Assembly: GCF_030813245.1 (NCBI RefSeq)
Contig: NZ_JAUSUA010000001.1
Span: 496,001-560,000 of the forward strand
Direction of reading: 5' to 3'
DNA: 64,000 nucleotides
Origin: Alkalicoccobacillus murimartini
GTDB lineage: Bacteria; Bacillota; Bacilli; Bacillales; Bacillaceae_D
The position numbers and the translations under genes were made by a program. Under the pieces are notes generated by a model, which saw only the letters and a program-made list of their open reading frames with translations, did not search any database and had not been told where the DNA came from. Shown here piece after piece: positions 17,613-26,371 of the stretch (its first letter is position 1; each line of letters opens with the position of its first letter).

Positions 17613-18400
17613 AAAGAAGGATTTTCCTTCCATTTAGCATAGCCACTAAACAATAGAATACTAAGTAATGTTGAGATACTAACAGCTAACCATAATCCGT
17701 GAGTGATAGCTAAGACAAGAAACATAACTAAAACCATGAGATATAGCCATACCATTCTAGGCTGCCAATAGGGGTGGACATAACCAGTCCATCTTTTCGT
17801 TAGCTGAAGAGTAATAAAAACAACCGTATGTAATATAAAAGCTAAGACAAACCAGCCGACAAAGTTAGATAACGGAATATCATAATAAAAGCCACCAGCA
17901 GTCCATACCCAATACTCTTTTACTTGAAAGGCAACGGGATCTAAAACGATATCCATCACAACGGCAGCAATTGATCCAACGAATGAGTATGTGAGCCATT
18001 CCAACAGTTTGTTCGATATACGCCATGAATAAGCTCTAGCTAGCACATGAGTAGTAGAAATGACCATTAACCATGCTGCTCCAATTGTAAAAGGAACCTC
18101 AAATAAGATTAAACCAAAGTCTGGATTGTAGTAATAATCACCGAAAAGAATGCCATAGTGCACCCCAGCCCCTTCAATTACAAAGGTAATGATGACAATT
18201 AATAAAGAAAGGATTGAGCCGATAGGTGCACCATATTGACGAATTAGAAACACAGCACCTAATACACCCGTGAGCACTAAAAAGACAGCATTAGCCCACT
18301 CTAAACTAGGTGGAAGAATATCGAAGGTGAGCAGAATTAACCCACAACCGTACCAGAAAACAAAAAAACGAAAAAGCAATTGATCAAAGTGCTTGAACAT
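17609..18400 (-). CDS. CruF-like carotenoid biosynthesis membrane protein
   Basis: 263 residues, about seven hydrophobic helices, of the DUF422/CruF type (segments GAGVHYGILFGDYYYNPDFG, MDIVLDPVAFQVKEYWVWTAGGFYYDIPLSNFVGWF). CruF enzymes hydrate the terminal 1',2' double bond of carotenes in cyanobacteria and other bacteria; family assignment is from recalled features. First gene of the four-gene minus-strand crt operon. ATG 18400 has AGGAGG seven bases upstream; an earlier GTG is unlikely. The precise reaction here is unknown. Confidence 0.75.
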   Translation of the reverse strand: MFKHFDQLLFRFFVFWYGCGLILLTFDILPPSLEWANAVFLVLTGVLGAVFLIRQYGAPIGSILSLLIVIITFVIEGAGVHYGILFGDYYYNPDFGLILFEVPFTIGAAWLMVISTTHVLARAYSWRISNKLLEWLTYSFVGSIAAVVMDIVLDPVAFQVKEYWVWTAGGFYYDIPLSNFVGWFVLAFILHTVVFITLQLTKRWTGYVHPYWQPRMVWLYLMVLVMFLVLAITHGLWLAVSISTLLSILLFSGYAKWKENPSL

Positions 18401-18473
18401 GACAACCTCCTGATGACCCACTAAAATAAGTATAGAATATCCTCATTGTACAATGAGTGAAGGAGGAATGGCT

Positions 18474-19217
18474 ATGAATAACCGAGTTGTGCTTGTTACT
18501 GGAGCAGGCAATGGAATTGGTGCTGAAGTGGCATTTGCGTTCGCAGCAAAAGGTGACAAGGTCATCGTGTCAGATATTAATCAGGAGCACGCAGAACGAT
18601 CTCAAAAACAAATTGTTGAAGCAGGAGGGGAAGCATGTGCCTATACGTGTGACGTGTCTAATGTTGAGCAAGTCATACACATGATGGAATGGATTGATGA
18701 GACATATGGCCGCATTGACGTGTGCATCAATAATGCTGGAATCTCTAAATGGATTTCGCCATTGGAGCTCAGCATTGAGGAGTGGGACAAGGTGCTAAAC
18801 ACAAATGCTAGAGGAACATTTGTATGTAGTCGAGAAGCTACAAAGTATATGAAAAAACACCAAACTGGTGGATCTATCATTAATATGGCATCAACAAGAG
18901 CGCAAATGTCTGAACCGAATTCAGAAGCGTACGCTGCTTCTAAGGGGGCCATTGTCTCTCTTACTCACGCGCTTGCTGCATCTTTGCAAGAGGATGGAAT
19001 TCAAGTGAATAGTATTAGCCCAGGCTGGATCCATACAGGGGATACTCAAGAACTAAGATCGATTGATCATTCTCAGCATTTCTCGAAAAGAGTGGGCGAA
19101 CCCGCAGACATAGCTCGTGCTTGTTTGTTTCTAAGTGATCCCCAAAATACATTTATTACAGGAGAAAATCTAACAATAGATGGAGGAATGACCCGAAAAA
19201 TGATCTATGAACATTAA
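18474..19217 (+). CDS. Short-chain dehydrogenase/reductase
   Basis: 247-residue Rossmann-fold oxidoreductase: cofactor motif TGAGNGIG, NNAG at the NNAG position (CINNAGIS), catalytic YAASKG with an upstream Ser, and the C-terminal GENLTIDGGM typical of the FabG/glucose dehydrogenase-like group. AAGGAGG at 18460-18466 points to ATG 18474 rather than two earlier ATGs. It is divergent from cruF with 73 bp between starts, so it could share regulation with the crt genes, but nothing else links it to carotenoids. Substrate unknown. Confidence 0.82.
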   Translation: MNNRVVLVTGAGNGIGAEVAFAFAAKGDKVIVSDINQEHAERSQKQIVEAGGEACAYTCDVSNVEQVIHMMEWIDETYGRIDVCINNAGISKWISPLELSIEEWDKVLNTNARGTFVCSREATKYMKKHQTGGSIINMASTRAQMSEPNSEAYAASKGAIVSLTHALAASLQEDGIQVNSISPGWIHTGDTQELRSIDHSQHFSKRVGEPADIARACLFLSDPQNTFITGENLTIDGGMTRKMIYEH

Positions 19218-19270
19218 GATTGGTTTGATTTTTTGAAATTAGGGAAACGTATAGATGTGAGGTGATGAAC

Positions 19271-19609
19271 GTGAGTCAAGAAATTGAAAAACAACAAACG
19301 AAAGATCAAGTAATGGGTCAGCTTGAAAATGTCATTGATCCTGAGCTTGGTGTCGATATTGTTAATCTTGGACTTGTCTATGAGATTCAGCTAGATGATA
19401 AAGATAACGTCACTGTTGTGATGACACTAACCGCGATGGGCTGTCCACTTGCAGGAGAGATTAATCAATCTGTCAAAGATTCATTAAAAGAGTTGCAGGA
19501 AGTCGGAGACATTGGTGAGGTAGCCGTTGATATCGTTTGGAACCCACCTTGGTCTAAAAGTATGATGTCTCGATATGCTAAGATTGCGCTTAATGTTCAT
19601 GAGTCATAA
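19271..19609 (+). CDS. MIP18/DUF59 family Fe-S assembly-type protein
   Basis: 112 residues with the DUF59 core VIDPELGVDIVNLGLVYEI and the conserved Cys loop TAMGCPLAGEI, ending NPPWSKSMMS. Relatives (SufT, PaaD, YitW) help mature Fe-S proteins. GAGGTG at 19259-19264 supports GTG 19271 as start; the earlier GTG/ATG lie inside the ribosome binding site. A strong hairpin follows. Client protein unknown. Confidence 0.85.
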   Translation: MSQEIEKQQTKDQVMGQLENVIDPELGVDIVNLGLVYEIQLDDKDNVTVVMTLTAMGCPLAGEINQSVKDSLKELQEVGDIGEVAVDIVWNPPWSKSMMSRYAKIALNVHES

Positions 19610-19616
19610 AATAAAC

Positions 19617-19643
19617 AACCCCGCCAGAATGAGTGGCGGGGTT
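19617..19643. terminator. Terminator between DUF59 and gbsR-like genes
   Basis: Perfect 10-bp stem AACCCCGCCA/TGGCGGGGTT with a 7-nt loop. The T-rich tract is better on the minus strand (TTGTTTATTTTA), but its position serves both convergent genes. Confidence 0.75.
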
Positions 19644-19654
19644 AGCTATGCGAA

Positions 19655-20194
19655 TTATTCAGGTTTAGGAACGTGCTTGAAAATCTCTCCGCTTTCAAAG
19701 AAATCAACAAGTTGATCAAGCCATTGGTAATAGTGCATCCATTGTTTCGTTTCATCTAACCAAACATTTAGCTCTTGCTCAGTCTCTGGAGTTAATTCTC
19801 CATTTTCTAGCTCTTTAGTTAATTGATTGGCTAGACGTTTACCAATCGTTTTGTTTTTTTGAATAACCTTTTGCCAATTTGAGGTGAAAAGTGAGATGAA
19901 GGTTTGATAATAATCTTCCTCGACATTATACAAATCTTTTCTGAAGCCTTTTTCATATACCTTGCTGGCGATGTTTAAATCAATCATTTCTCGTACGACT
20001 TGACTCATTCTTGTTTTACTCATACCGGTTTCAGCTGAAAGTTCTTCTAGCGTCATCGGCTTTCGATTTGTATAGATAACACCTAATACACGTCCAACAG
20101 TGGCCGAAACACCGTATGTCCGCATGTTATCTGCAATACCTTCGATATACTGCTCTTCAATTTTTTGTAAGAAGATAGAGGAAGACCCTTCCAT
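19655..20194 (-). CDS. GbsR/OpcR-type MarR-fold regulator
   Basis: 179 residues with a winged helix (TYGVSATVGRVLGVIYTNRKPMTLEELSAETGMSKTRMSQVVREM) and a C-terminal coiled helical part, matching the GbsR/OpcR proteins that control glycine-betaine synthesis and opuB/opuC in Bacillus. The start is ATG 20194 with GAGGTG seven bases upstream; the ATG at 20209 overlaps that site. It is divergent from an OpuC-type operon and faces inverted TATAAACT repeats, so it is very likely its repressor. Choline sensing is known for GbsR and only inferred here. Confidence 0.86.
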   Translation of the reverse strand: MEGSSSIFLQKIEEQYIEGIADNMRTYGVSATVGRVLGVIYTNRKPMTLEELSAETGMSKTRMSQVVREMIDLNIASKVYEKGFRKDLYNVEEDYYQTFISLFTSNWQKVIQKNKTIGKRLANQLTKELENGELTPETEQELNVWLDETKQWMHYYQWLDQLVDFFESGEIFKHVPKPE

Positions 20195-20287
20195 TCTCGC
20201 GCACCTCATTCAGTTGTTGTCAGAGATAATGTAACATATTTTTTTCAGTAAAAGAAGTATCAAAGCCAAAAAAAAAATAATTTCATA

Positions 20288-20333
20288 CATTATAAACTTT
20301 TTATAAACTTTTTATTGTAGATAGTTTATAATG
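20288..20333. promoter_or_regulatory. opuC promoter with GbsR/OpcR-type operator
   Basis: Perfect 11-bp inverted repeat CATTATAAACT (20288-20298) and AGTTTATAATG (20323-20333). The half-site TATAAACTTTT is also repeated directly with an 11-bp period (20291-20301 and 20302-20312). A consensus -10 TATAAT (20327-20332) sits inside the right arm, so a bound repressor would cover the promoter. Confidence 0.65.
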
Positions 20334-20365
20334 AATCTTGTTAGATTATTCGGAGGTGCTATTGA

Positions 20366-21511
20366 ATGTTACGTATTGAAGAAGTTACCAAAAAGTATAA
20401 AGGTGGAAAAATAGCTGTAGATAATTTTTCACTGGATATTAAGAAAGGTGAATTTATTTGTATTATTGGTCCAAGTGGATGTGGAAAAACCACAACTATG
20501 AAAATGATCAATCGACTGATAGAACCAACAAGTGGTCGTATATTAGTAAATGATGAAGATATGTTAAAGCAGGATGCCGTTAAGCTTAGAAGAAAAATCG
20601 GCTATGTCATTCAGCAAATTGGTTTATTCCCACATATGACGATTGGGGAAAACATCTCGCTAGTTCCGCGTTTATTAAAGTGGACTTCAACTGAAAAGGA
20701 TAAAAGGGCAGAGGAATTATTAGAGTTGGTTGAAATGCCAAAAGAATTTCTTGATCGTTATCCGCATGAATTAAGTGGAGGTCAACAACAACGAATTGGT
20801 GTATTACGTGCACTTGCTGCGAATCCACCACTTATTTTAATGGACGAGCCTTTTGGTGCATTAGATCCGATTACTCGTGATGCTCTTCAAGAAGAGTTCA
20901 AGCGACTTCAAAGATCTTTGGATAAAACCATTGTTTTTGTCACACACGATATGGACGAGGCAATCAAATTAGCAGATCGTATTGTCATTATGAAGGATGG
21001 AAAGATTGTTCAAGTTGATTCTCCAGAAGAGATTTTAAGAAATCCAGCAAATGAATTTGTTGAAGATTTCATTGGAAAAGAAAGATTGCTTCAAGGAAGA
21101 CCAAATGTACAAACAATTTCACAAGTCATGAGCAAAAATCCAATCTCAATCACTGGAAAACAAACACCTGCTACTGCATTAAGAGTCATGAAAGAAGCAC
21201 GTGTAGATTCATTATTAGTAACAGATGAATCAGGTTTGCTAAAAGGGTATATCGATCTTGAAGCGATCGATCGTAATCGCTCCCTTGATTCAATTGATAC
21301 GCTAATTAAACCTAGCTTATATAAAGTGGAGGAACATTCACTATTAAGAGATACGATTCAACGTTTGCTTAAACGAGGCGTGAATTATGCACCTGTTGTA
21401 ACAGAGAGTGGTCATTTAGTGGGAATTGTTACGAGAGCAAGCCTTGTAGATATGGTGTACGATTCCATTTGGGGTGACGAAGAATCACAGGCAGAACAGG
21501 TGGAGGTATAA
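20366..21511 (+). CDS. opuCA: OpuC-type osmolyte ABC transporter ATPase
   Basis: 381 residues: Walker A GPSGCGKTT, Q-loop, signature LSGGQQQRIG, Walker B LILMDEPFGALDP, followed by two CBS domains (about 255-370) characteristic of OpuA/OpuC ATPases that respond to ionic strength or nucleotides. It powers uptake of glycine betaine, choline, carnitine or related solutes. GGAGGTG lies six bases before the ATG. First of four genes (ATPase, permease, lipoprotein, permease) in the canonical opuB/opuC order. Confidence 0.92.
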   Translation: MLRIEEVTKKYKGGKIAVDNFSLDIKKGEFICIIGPSGCGKTTTMKMINRLIEPTSGRILVNDEDMLKQDAVKLRRKIGYVIQQIGLFPHMTIGENISLVPRLLKWTSTEKDKRAEELLELVEMPKEFLDRYPHELSGGQQQRIGVLRALAANPPLILMDEPFGALDPITRDALQEEFKRLQRSLDKTIVFVTHDMDEAIKLADRIVIMKDGKIVQVDSPEEILRNPANEFVEDFIGKERLLQGRPNVQTISQVMSKNPISITGKQTPATALRVMKEARVDSLLVTDESGLLKGYIDLEAIDRNRSLDSIDTLIKPSLYKVEEHSLLRDTIQRLLKRGVNYAPVVTESGHLVGIVTRASLVDMVYDSIWGDEESQAEQVEV

Positions 21512-21514
21512 AAG

Positions 21515-22168
21515 ATGAATGCAGTAACCGAGTTTTTACAAGCGAATGGAAGTGAGCTACTTCTAAAAACCTGGGAGCACATCTACATTTCCTACTTAGC
21601 TGTGATATTAGGAATTATTGTTGCAATTCCATTAGGCATTGCATTAACTAGGGTTCCTCGAGTAGCCCAATGGGTAATCGGAATCGTCAGTGTGATGCAA
21701 ACGATCCCAAGTTTAGCAATTCTTGCATTTTTCATACCATTTTTAGGAATTGGAACAGTGCCTGCGGTTCTTGCCTTGTTTATATATTCTGTTTTACCGA
21801 TTTTACGTAACACGTATACAAGTGTAAAAGATGTTGATGATAGCTTGATTGAAGCTGGTCGCGGTATGGGTATGACTACATGGGAACGTATTAAGGGAAT
21901 TGAGCTACCATTAGCTTCACCTGTCATTATGGCAGGAATCCGAGTGTCATCTGTTTATCTAATTGGATGGGCAGCCTTGGCATCATTTATAGGTGCTGGC
22001 GGGTTGGGTGATTTTATCTTTAGTGGTTTAAATCTCTACGATGCGGCATTTATCATTGGAGGAGCGATTCCTGTAACAATTCTAGCCTTATTAACAGATA
22101 TTATCTTTGGCAGAATTGAAAAGTTAGTTACACCAAAAGGTATTAGAGATAGTGAAAAGACAGCATAG
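21515..22168 (+). CDS. opuCB: OpuC permease subunit
   Basis: 217-residue inner-membrane permease with five to six helices and the BPD_transp EAA loop ([38 protein letters not shown]). It lies three bases after the ATPase gene with GGAGG in the ATPase 3' end. It pairs with the second permease encoded two genes downstream to form the heterodimeric channel. Confidence 0.9.
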   Translation: MNAVTEFLQANGSELLLKTWEHIYISYLAVILGIIVAIPLGIALTRVPRVAQWVIGIVSVMQTIPSLAILAFFIPFLGIGTVPAVLALFIYSVLPILRNTYTSVKDVDDSLIEAGRGMGMTTWERIKGIELPLASPVIMAGIRVSSVYLIGWAALASFIGAGGLGDFIFSGLNLYDAAFIIGGAIPVTILALLTDIIFGRIEKLVTPKGIRDSEKTA

Positions 22169-22186
22169 CAGGAGGAGTCACATAAT

Positions 22187-23104
22187 ATGAAGACAAGAGC
22201 AGCGATGGTATTATCGTTGACTGGGATTGTTGTATTATCAGGCTGTTCATTGCCAGGACTAAGCGGACCGTCTGGTGAAACAGTGAAGATTGGTTCATTA
22301 AATACAACGGAGTCAATGATTATAGGTAATATGGTAAAAGATCTGATTGAAGAAAATACAGATTTGCAAGTTGAAATGATCAATAATTTAGGTTCATCGA
22401 TAGTCATGCATCAAGCGATGATGAACGGAGATGTAGACATAGCAGCAACACGATATACAGGAACAGATATAGCAGGTGCTCTTAATTTGGAGCCTGTCAT
22501 GGATCCTGATGAAGCATTAGACGTTGTACAAACTGAATTCACGGAACGCTATGATCAAACGTGGTTTGACTCTTACGGATTTGCGAACTCTTATGCTATT
22601 ACTGTGACACAAGAGTTAGCTGAGCAAGAAGGATTGGAAACGATAAGTGATCTTGAAGATTTGGCAGGCGAACTGCGCGTTGGTGTAGATACATCTTGGA
22701 TTAATCGAGCAGGAGATGGATATGGAGGTTTCCAAGAGACTTATTTTGGCTTCGACAATATCGCACCAATGCAGATTGGGCTTGTATATGATGCTTTAGC
22801 AAGCGACCGGATGGATGCGGTTCTTGCTTACACCACGGATGGACGTATTGCTGCTTACGATCTGAAGGTATTAGAAGATGATCAACAGTTCTTTCCTCCG
22901 TATGACACGTCATTGGTTGCAGATAACCAGTTGTTACGTGATCATCCAGAGTTAGAGTCTGTTTTAAACAGGCTTGTTGATAAAATCGATACAGAAACCA
23001 TGCAGGAACTAAATTATGAATCAGATGGTTTAATGAAAGAACCTGCTATTGTTGCAAGTGAATTTTTAGAGGAACATGATTTCTTTAATGAGGAGGTAGA
23101 ATAA
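22187..23104 (+). CDS. opuCC: OpuC substrate-binding lipoprotein
   Basis: 305 residues beginning with a lipoprotein signal; lipobox VLSGC makes Cys about residue 20 the lipidated residue. The mature part is an OpuAC-type binding protein (VKIGSLNTTESMIIGNMVKDLIE, GGFQETYFGF, LVYDALASDRMDAVLAYTTDGRI). It captures trimethylammonium solutes outside the membrane. AGGAGGAG precedes the ATG; the next permease starts immediately after the stop. Confidence 0.92.
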   Translation: MKTRAAMVLSLTGIVVLSGCSLPGLSGPSGETVKIGSLNTTESMIIGNMVKDLIEENTDLQVEMINNLGSSIVMHQAMMNGDVDIAATRYTGTDIAGALNLEPVMDPDEALDVVQTEFTERYDQTWFDSYGFANSYAITVTQELAEQEGLETISDLEDLAGELRVGVDTSWINRAGDGYGGFQETYFGFDNIAPMQIGLVYDALASDRMDAVLAYTTDGRIAAYDLKVLEDDQQFFPPYDTSLVADNQLLRDHPELESVLNRLVDKIDTETMQELNYESDGLMKEPAIVASEFLEEHDFFNEEVE

Positions 23105-23773
23105 ATGGAGACATTAAGGGAATTGTTGACTTATTACTCGCAAAATAGTGGGTATGTATGGACAGAGTTTACACGGCATTTTTTGATGTCTGCTTATGGA
23201 GTATTCTTCGCAGCACTTGTTTCCATTCCACTGGGTATCTTTATTGCTCGGTATAGCAGATTAAGTGGAATTGTATTAAACATCACAAATGTCATTCAAA
23301 CCATTCCAGCATTAGCAATGCTTGCTGTGTTAATGCTTGTTCTTGGATTAGGAGCAAATACGGTTGTACTAGCTTTATTCCTATATTCATTACTACCGAT
23401 TCTGAGAAATACTTATACGGGCATAAGAAATGTAGATCAAGCGCTTGTTGAATCAGGAAAAGCGATGGGAATGACCAAGTGGCAGCTTCTGTATATGTTA
23501 GAGCTTCCACTCGCTTTATCGGTTATTATGGCAGGACTTAGAACCGCCCTAGTCTTTTCAATTGGTATTGCGACCATAGGAACATTTATTGGTGCAGGAG
23601 GACTTGGAGATATTGTCATTAGGGGAACAAATGCTACAGATGGTACGGCTATTATTTTAGCTGGTGCGATTCCAACGGCACTAATGGCTATTCTAGCAGA
23701 CGTCATTATGGGTTGGTTTGAGCGATTATTATCGCCATCAAGAAAACATGCTAAACAAACAGCTACCGTTTAA
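23105..23773 (+). CDS. opuCD: OpuC second permease subunit
   Basis: 222 residues, paralogous to the first permease, with the EAA loop VDQALVESGKAMGMTKWQLLYMLELPLALSVIMAGLRT and hydrophobic helices. ATG 23105 abuts the binding-protein stop and uses GAGGAGG within it. A long hairpin after the gene closes the operon. Confidence 0.9.
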   Translation: METLRELLTYYSQNSGYVWTEFTRHFLMSAYGVFFAALVSIPLGIFIARYSRLSGIVLNITNVIQTIPALAMLAVLMLVLGLGANTVVLALFLYSLLPILRNTYTGIRNVDQALVESGKAMGMTKWQLLYMLELPLALSVIMAGLRTALVFSIGIATIGTFIGAGGLGDIVIRGTNATDGTAIILAGAIPTALMAILADVIMGWFERLLSPSRKHAKQTATV

Positions 23774-23781
23774 AAAAAGAA

Positions 23782-23813
23782 GATCCCACTATTGCCTAGG
23801 CGACAGTGGGATC
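23782..23813 (+). terminator. opuC operon terminator hairpin
   Basis: GATCCCACT (23782-23790) pairs with AGTGGGATC (23805-23813); the loop contains a further GCCTAGGC stem. There is no long T run, so termination may be incomplete or mainly limit 3' decay. Confidence 0.6.
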
Positions 23814-23830
23814 CTTATGTTTAGATTGGC

Positions 23831-23917
23831 TTAGTAGCTATATGCTGAGCCAACGATGACCAAAAGAATGAAAAGAACGACGATAAACGCAAAACCACTC
23901 TCATTACCATATCCCAT
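23831..23917 (-). CDS. YjcZ-family sporulation micro-protein
   Basis: A 28-residue ORF, MGYGNESGFAFIVVLFILLV followed by IVGSAYSY: a Gly/Tyr-rich start then one membrane helix. This is the recognisable pattern of the YjcZ/YczN micro-proteins made during Bacillus sporulation. AAGGAGTG lies seven bases before the ATG. A SigK-like -10 (CATAGTATA) lies about 30 bases upstream. It is convergent with opuC. Its molecular function is unknown; a small spore or mother-cell membrane peptide is likely. Confidence 0.8.
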   Translation of the reverse strand: MGYGNESGFAFIVVLFILLVIVGSAYSY

Positions 23918-23946
23918 TGTCAACACTCCTTTGTTGTAACCTACTG

Positions 23947-23955
23947 TATACTATG
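23947..23955 (-). promoter_or_regulatory. Possible SigK -10 element of the micro-protein gene
   Basis: On the minus strand CATAGTATA matches the SigK -10 pattern CATANNNTA; an AC dinucleotide lies about 18 bp further upstream, slightly more than the usual spacing. Suggests late mother-cell expression. Confidence 0.4.
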
Positions 23956-24103
23956 TGATGTGTGAAAATGAGCGTGGGCTAGCGAGCCCAAATGTGTGAA
24001 CATGGGTAATTATTAGGCATGGGCATCTTGATGGTGTACACTAATAATGAGGAAAAGGTAAGACTATACTTATGCAATGAGAATTAAAGGGAGTGTTTTT
24101 AAA

Positions 24104-24619
24104 ATGTTTAAGAAATTATTTGGATTAGACAAAAAAGAAGAGCAAGACAAACCAACTGAGGAAATCATTGTAGCTGTGTCAAACGGGACATGGGTTTCAA
24201 TTGAGGATGTACCAGATCCAACGTTCAGTCAAAAAATGATCGGAGAAGGTGCAGCGATTGAACCAACAGATGGTCATGTCGTTTCTCCTGTAGCTGGCGA
24301 AATTTTGCAAGTCTTCCCAACGAAACATGCGATAGGAATTCGTACAGTGGGTGGAGCTGAAATTCTTATTCATATTGGATTAGAGACCGTGGGAATGGAC
24401 GGAGAAGGATTTACAGCTCACGTGAAGGCAGGAGACACGGTAGGAGTAGGGGATGCACTGGTTGACTACGACCTTGAATTAGTGAAGGAAAAAGCAGCAA
24501 GCACACTGATTCCAATTGTTGTGACAAACCATGAGGAATTAGATAGTGTTACATCCGAACCAGCTGGAGCGTTGCAAGCTGGTATTACCCCTCATCTAAC
24601 AGTGAAATTTAAGCGTTAA
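24104..24619 (+). CDS. Stand-alone glucose-family PTS IIA domain
   Basis: 171 residues: a basic N-terminus then a crr-type IIA domain (DGHVVSPVAGEILQVFPTKHAIGIRT, GAEILIHIGLETVGMDGEGF). The His of LIHIGLETV is the phosphorylated residue; the supporting His is in FPTKHAIG. It accepts phosphate from HPr and passes it to a IIB. No EIICB is adjacent, resembling the orphan YpqE of B. subtilis. AAGGGAGTG eight bases upstream supports ATG 24104 over an earlier in-frame start. Confidence 0.88.
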   Translation: MFKKLFGLDKKEEQDKPTEEIIVAVSNGTWVSIEDVPDPTFSQKMIGEGAAIEPTDGHVVSPVAGEILQVFPTKHAIGIRTVGGAEILIHIGLETVGMDGEGFTAHVKAGDTVGVGDALVDYDLELVKEKAASTLIPIVVTNHEELDSVTSEPAGALQAGITPHLTVKFKR

Positions 24620-24636
24620 TTATTGTAAACACCATT

Positions 24637-24684
24637 GGGAGAAAAACTAGAGAACATAACAAAAAATCATGCTAGTTTTTCCCC
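24637..24684 (+). terminator. Inverted repeat after the PTS IIA gene
   Basis: GGGAGAAAAACTAG and CTAGTTTTTCCCC can form a long A/T-rich stem around a loop of about 21 nt. No clean T run follows. It may be a weak terminator or part of the next gene's control region. Confidence 0.35.
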
Positions 24685-24735
24685 ATCTTTCCTGTTACAC
24701 TACGATAGTTGTATGGATAAAGAAAGGGTGTTTAC

Positions 24736-25293
24736 ATGTTATCAGCTTTATTAGTTTTTATTGTGCAGCTAGCATATGTACCTGTTCTAACCCTTCGAAC
24801 CATTATGATGGTTAAAGGAATGAAAGAGCGTGCAGCAGCTATGGGTATGCTCGAAGGTTTGGTTTATGTATTGGCACTTGGCTTGGTTTTTAGTGATTTG
24901 AGTAATTATTTAAATATGGTTGCTTATGCACTTGGCTTTGCTGTAGGACTTTATATAGGAGCCATTATTGAAGAGAAGCTGGCAATAGGATATGTCACCC
25001 TAGAAGTAAATATTCCCACACGAAACCAAGAGCTAATTGATCGATTACGAGAGCTAGGTTTTAGTGTATCTACTTCTGCAGTAGAAGGAATGAGCTCTAC
25101 CCGTTATCAGCTTGATTGTACAGCACGACGGGATCGTGAAAAAGAATTTATACGAGTAGTGAGTGATTTTGAGCCTGCGGCGTTTATTGTTTCGTTTGAA
25201 CCACGAAGCTTCAAGGGCGGATATATAACAAAGGCGATGAAAAAGCGTCGAGAAAAGTATTTGAAAAAGAAAAAGAATACCGAGAACGCATAA
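24736..25293 (+). CDS. UPF0316 / DUF2179 membrane protein
   Basis: 185 residues: three membrane helices (about 1-20, 40-58, 62-82) in a DUF5698-like region with the signature [23 protein letters not shown], then a cytoplasmic DUF2179 domain (about 90-160) and a very basic tail ([13 protein letters not shown]). Matches the YebE group of Bacillus; the biochemical function is unknown. AAAGGGTG lies before the ATG. A strong terminator follows, so it is probably monocistronic. Confidence 0.82.
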   Translation: MLSALLVFIVQLAYVPVLTLRTIMMVKGMKERAAAMGMLEGLVYVLALGLVFSDLSNYLNMVAYALGFAVGLYIGAIIEEKLAIGYVTLEVNIPTRNQELIDRLRELGFSVSTSAVEGMSSTRYQLDCTARRDREKEFIRVVSDFEPAAFIVSFEPRSFKGGYITKAMKKRREKYLKKKKNTENA

Positions 25294-25295
25294 AT

Positions 25296-25337
25296 AAAAG
25301 AGCTTCTGCCAGTGATTCAACTGGTAGAAGCTCTTTT
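25296..25337. terminator. Bidirectional terminator before uppP
   Basis: AAAAGAGCTTCTGCCAGT pairs with ACTGGTAGAAGCTCTTTTT; long stem, T runs on both strands, between convergent genes. Confidence 0.92.
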
Positions 25338-25344
25338 TACATTC

Positions 25345-26178
25345 TTAGAATAGATCTGGATCAACGTCCCCTAAAAAGATAAAGACGAACAATGCAAGAA
25401 TAAAGCAATAGATAGCGAAGTAGATAAGTTTGCTTTTCTTCAAGAAGTTAATAAACCATACAATTCCAAGTAGTGATGAGATAAATGTAACGATTATAGC
25501 TACGATAAGTGGAAAGACACCAGTGACCGCAAGAAGTTCGCCATTGAGTAAATCTTTAACAGCTAGAACAGTCGAACCTAGAATAACTGGAATGGATAGA
25601 AGGAACGAATATCTAACGGCCGTTTCCTTACTTAGTCCAGCAAACATACCAACAACTAATGTCGTTCCAGAACGTGAGAGTCCAGGTATCAAAGCGAGCG
25701 ATTGTCCAATCCCGATAAGGACAGAGTCAAATAGTGTCATATCTTTTTCTGTTCGGTTTCCTGTTTTCACAACCCGTTCAATAATAATTAAGAAGATCCC
25801 TGTCATCGTTAACGAGATGGCGATCATCGTTGGACCTTTTAGTGCTGTTGAGATATATCCCTCAAATAAAATCCCTGCGACACCTGTGATAAATGTAGCA
25901 ACTAGTATGTAAATAGAGAACCAAAAGCTAACTTTATGTTCACTTGATCGATTCTTGATATAAAGAAAGAATCCCGTTAGCAAGTCGATAAGGTCTTTAC
26001 GATAATAAATAATAACCGCTAGGACAGAACCAACGTGTAATAAGATTTCAAATCCAAAGCCAGGAAATGAAATATTAAAAAGCATTTGTGTAATCACTAG
26101 ATGGGCAGAACTTGAAATGGGGAGGAATTCAGTGATCCCTTGAACCAATCCCAAAATAATCGCTTCAAATATTGTCAT
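25345..26178 (-). CDS. uppP: Undecaprenyl-diphosphatase
   Basis: 277-residue integral membrane phosphatase that recycles the C55 lipid carrier for peptidoglycan and teichoic acid synthesis and gives bacitracin tolerance. Signatures: GLVQGITEFLPISSSAHLV near the N-terminus and PGLSRSGTT in the middle, with about eight hydrophobic helices. AAAGGA eight bases before ATG 26178 supports that start; the ATG at 26196 lies before the ribosome binding site. Confidence 0.92.
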   Translation of the reverse strand: MTIFEAIILGLVQGITEFLPISSSAHLVITQMLFNISFPGFGFEILLHVGSVLAVIIYYRKDLIDLLTGFFLYIKNRSSEHKVSFWFSIYILVATFITGVAGILFEGYISTALKGPTMIAISLTMTGIFLIIIERVVKTGNRTEKDMTLFDSVLIGIGQSLALIPGLSRSGTTLVVGMFAGLSKETAVRYSFLLSIPVILGSTVLAVKDLLNGELLAVTGVFPLIVAIIVTFISSLLGIVWFINFLKKSKLIYFAIYCFILALFVFIFLGDVDPDLF

Positions 26179-26371
26179 GAGTAGATTCCTTTCCATTAAC
26201 TGTCGAATGTTTAAATTTTTATAGGTTACATATGTCTAACTGCTTCATTCTAGCAAACTATTAATCGTTCGGGAAGGGCTTTTGAAAGAGTAAGCGTTTT
26301 AATGTTTTCTTGCTCATTATAAAACCAGCTTATATACTTAACTTTATATCTATGAATTGGAGCGTTTTCTT

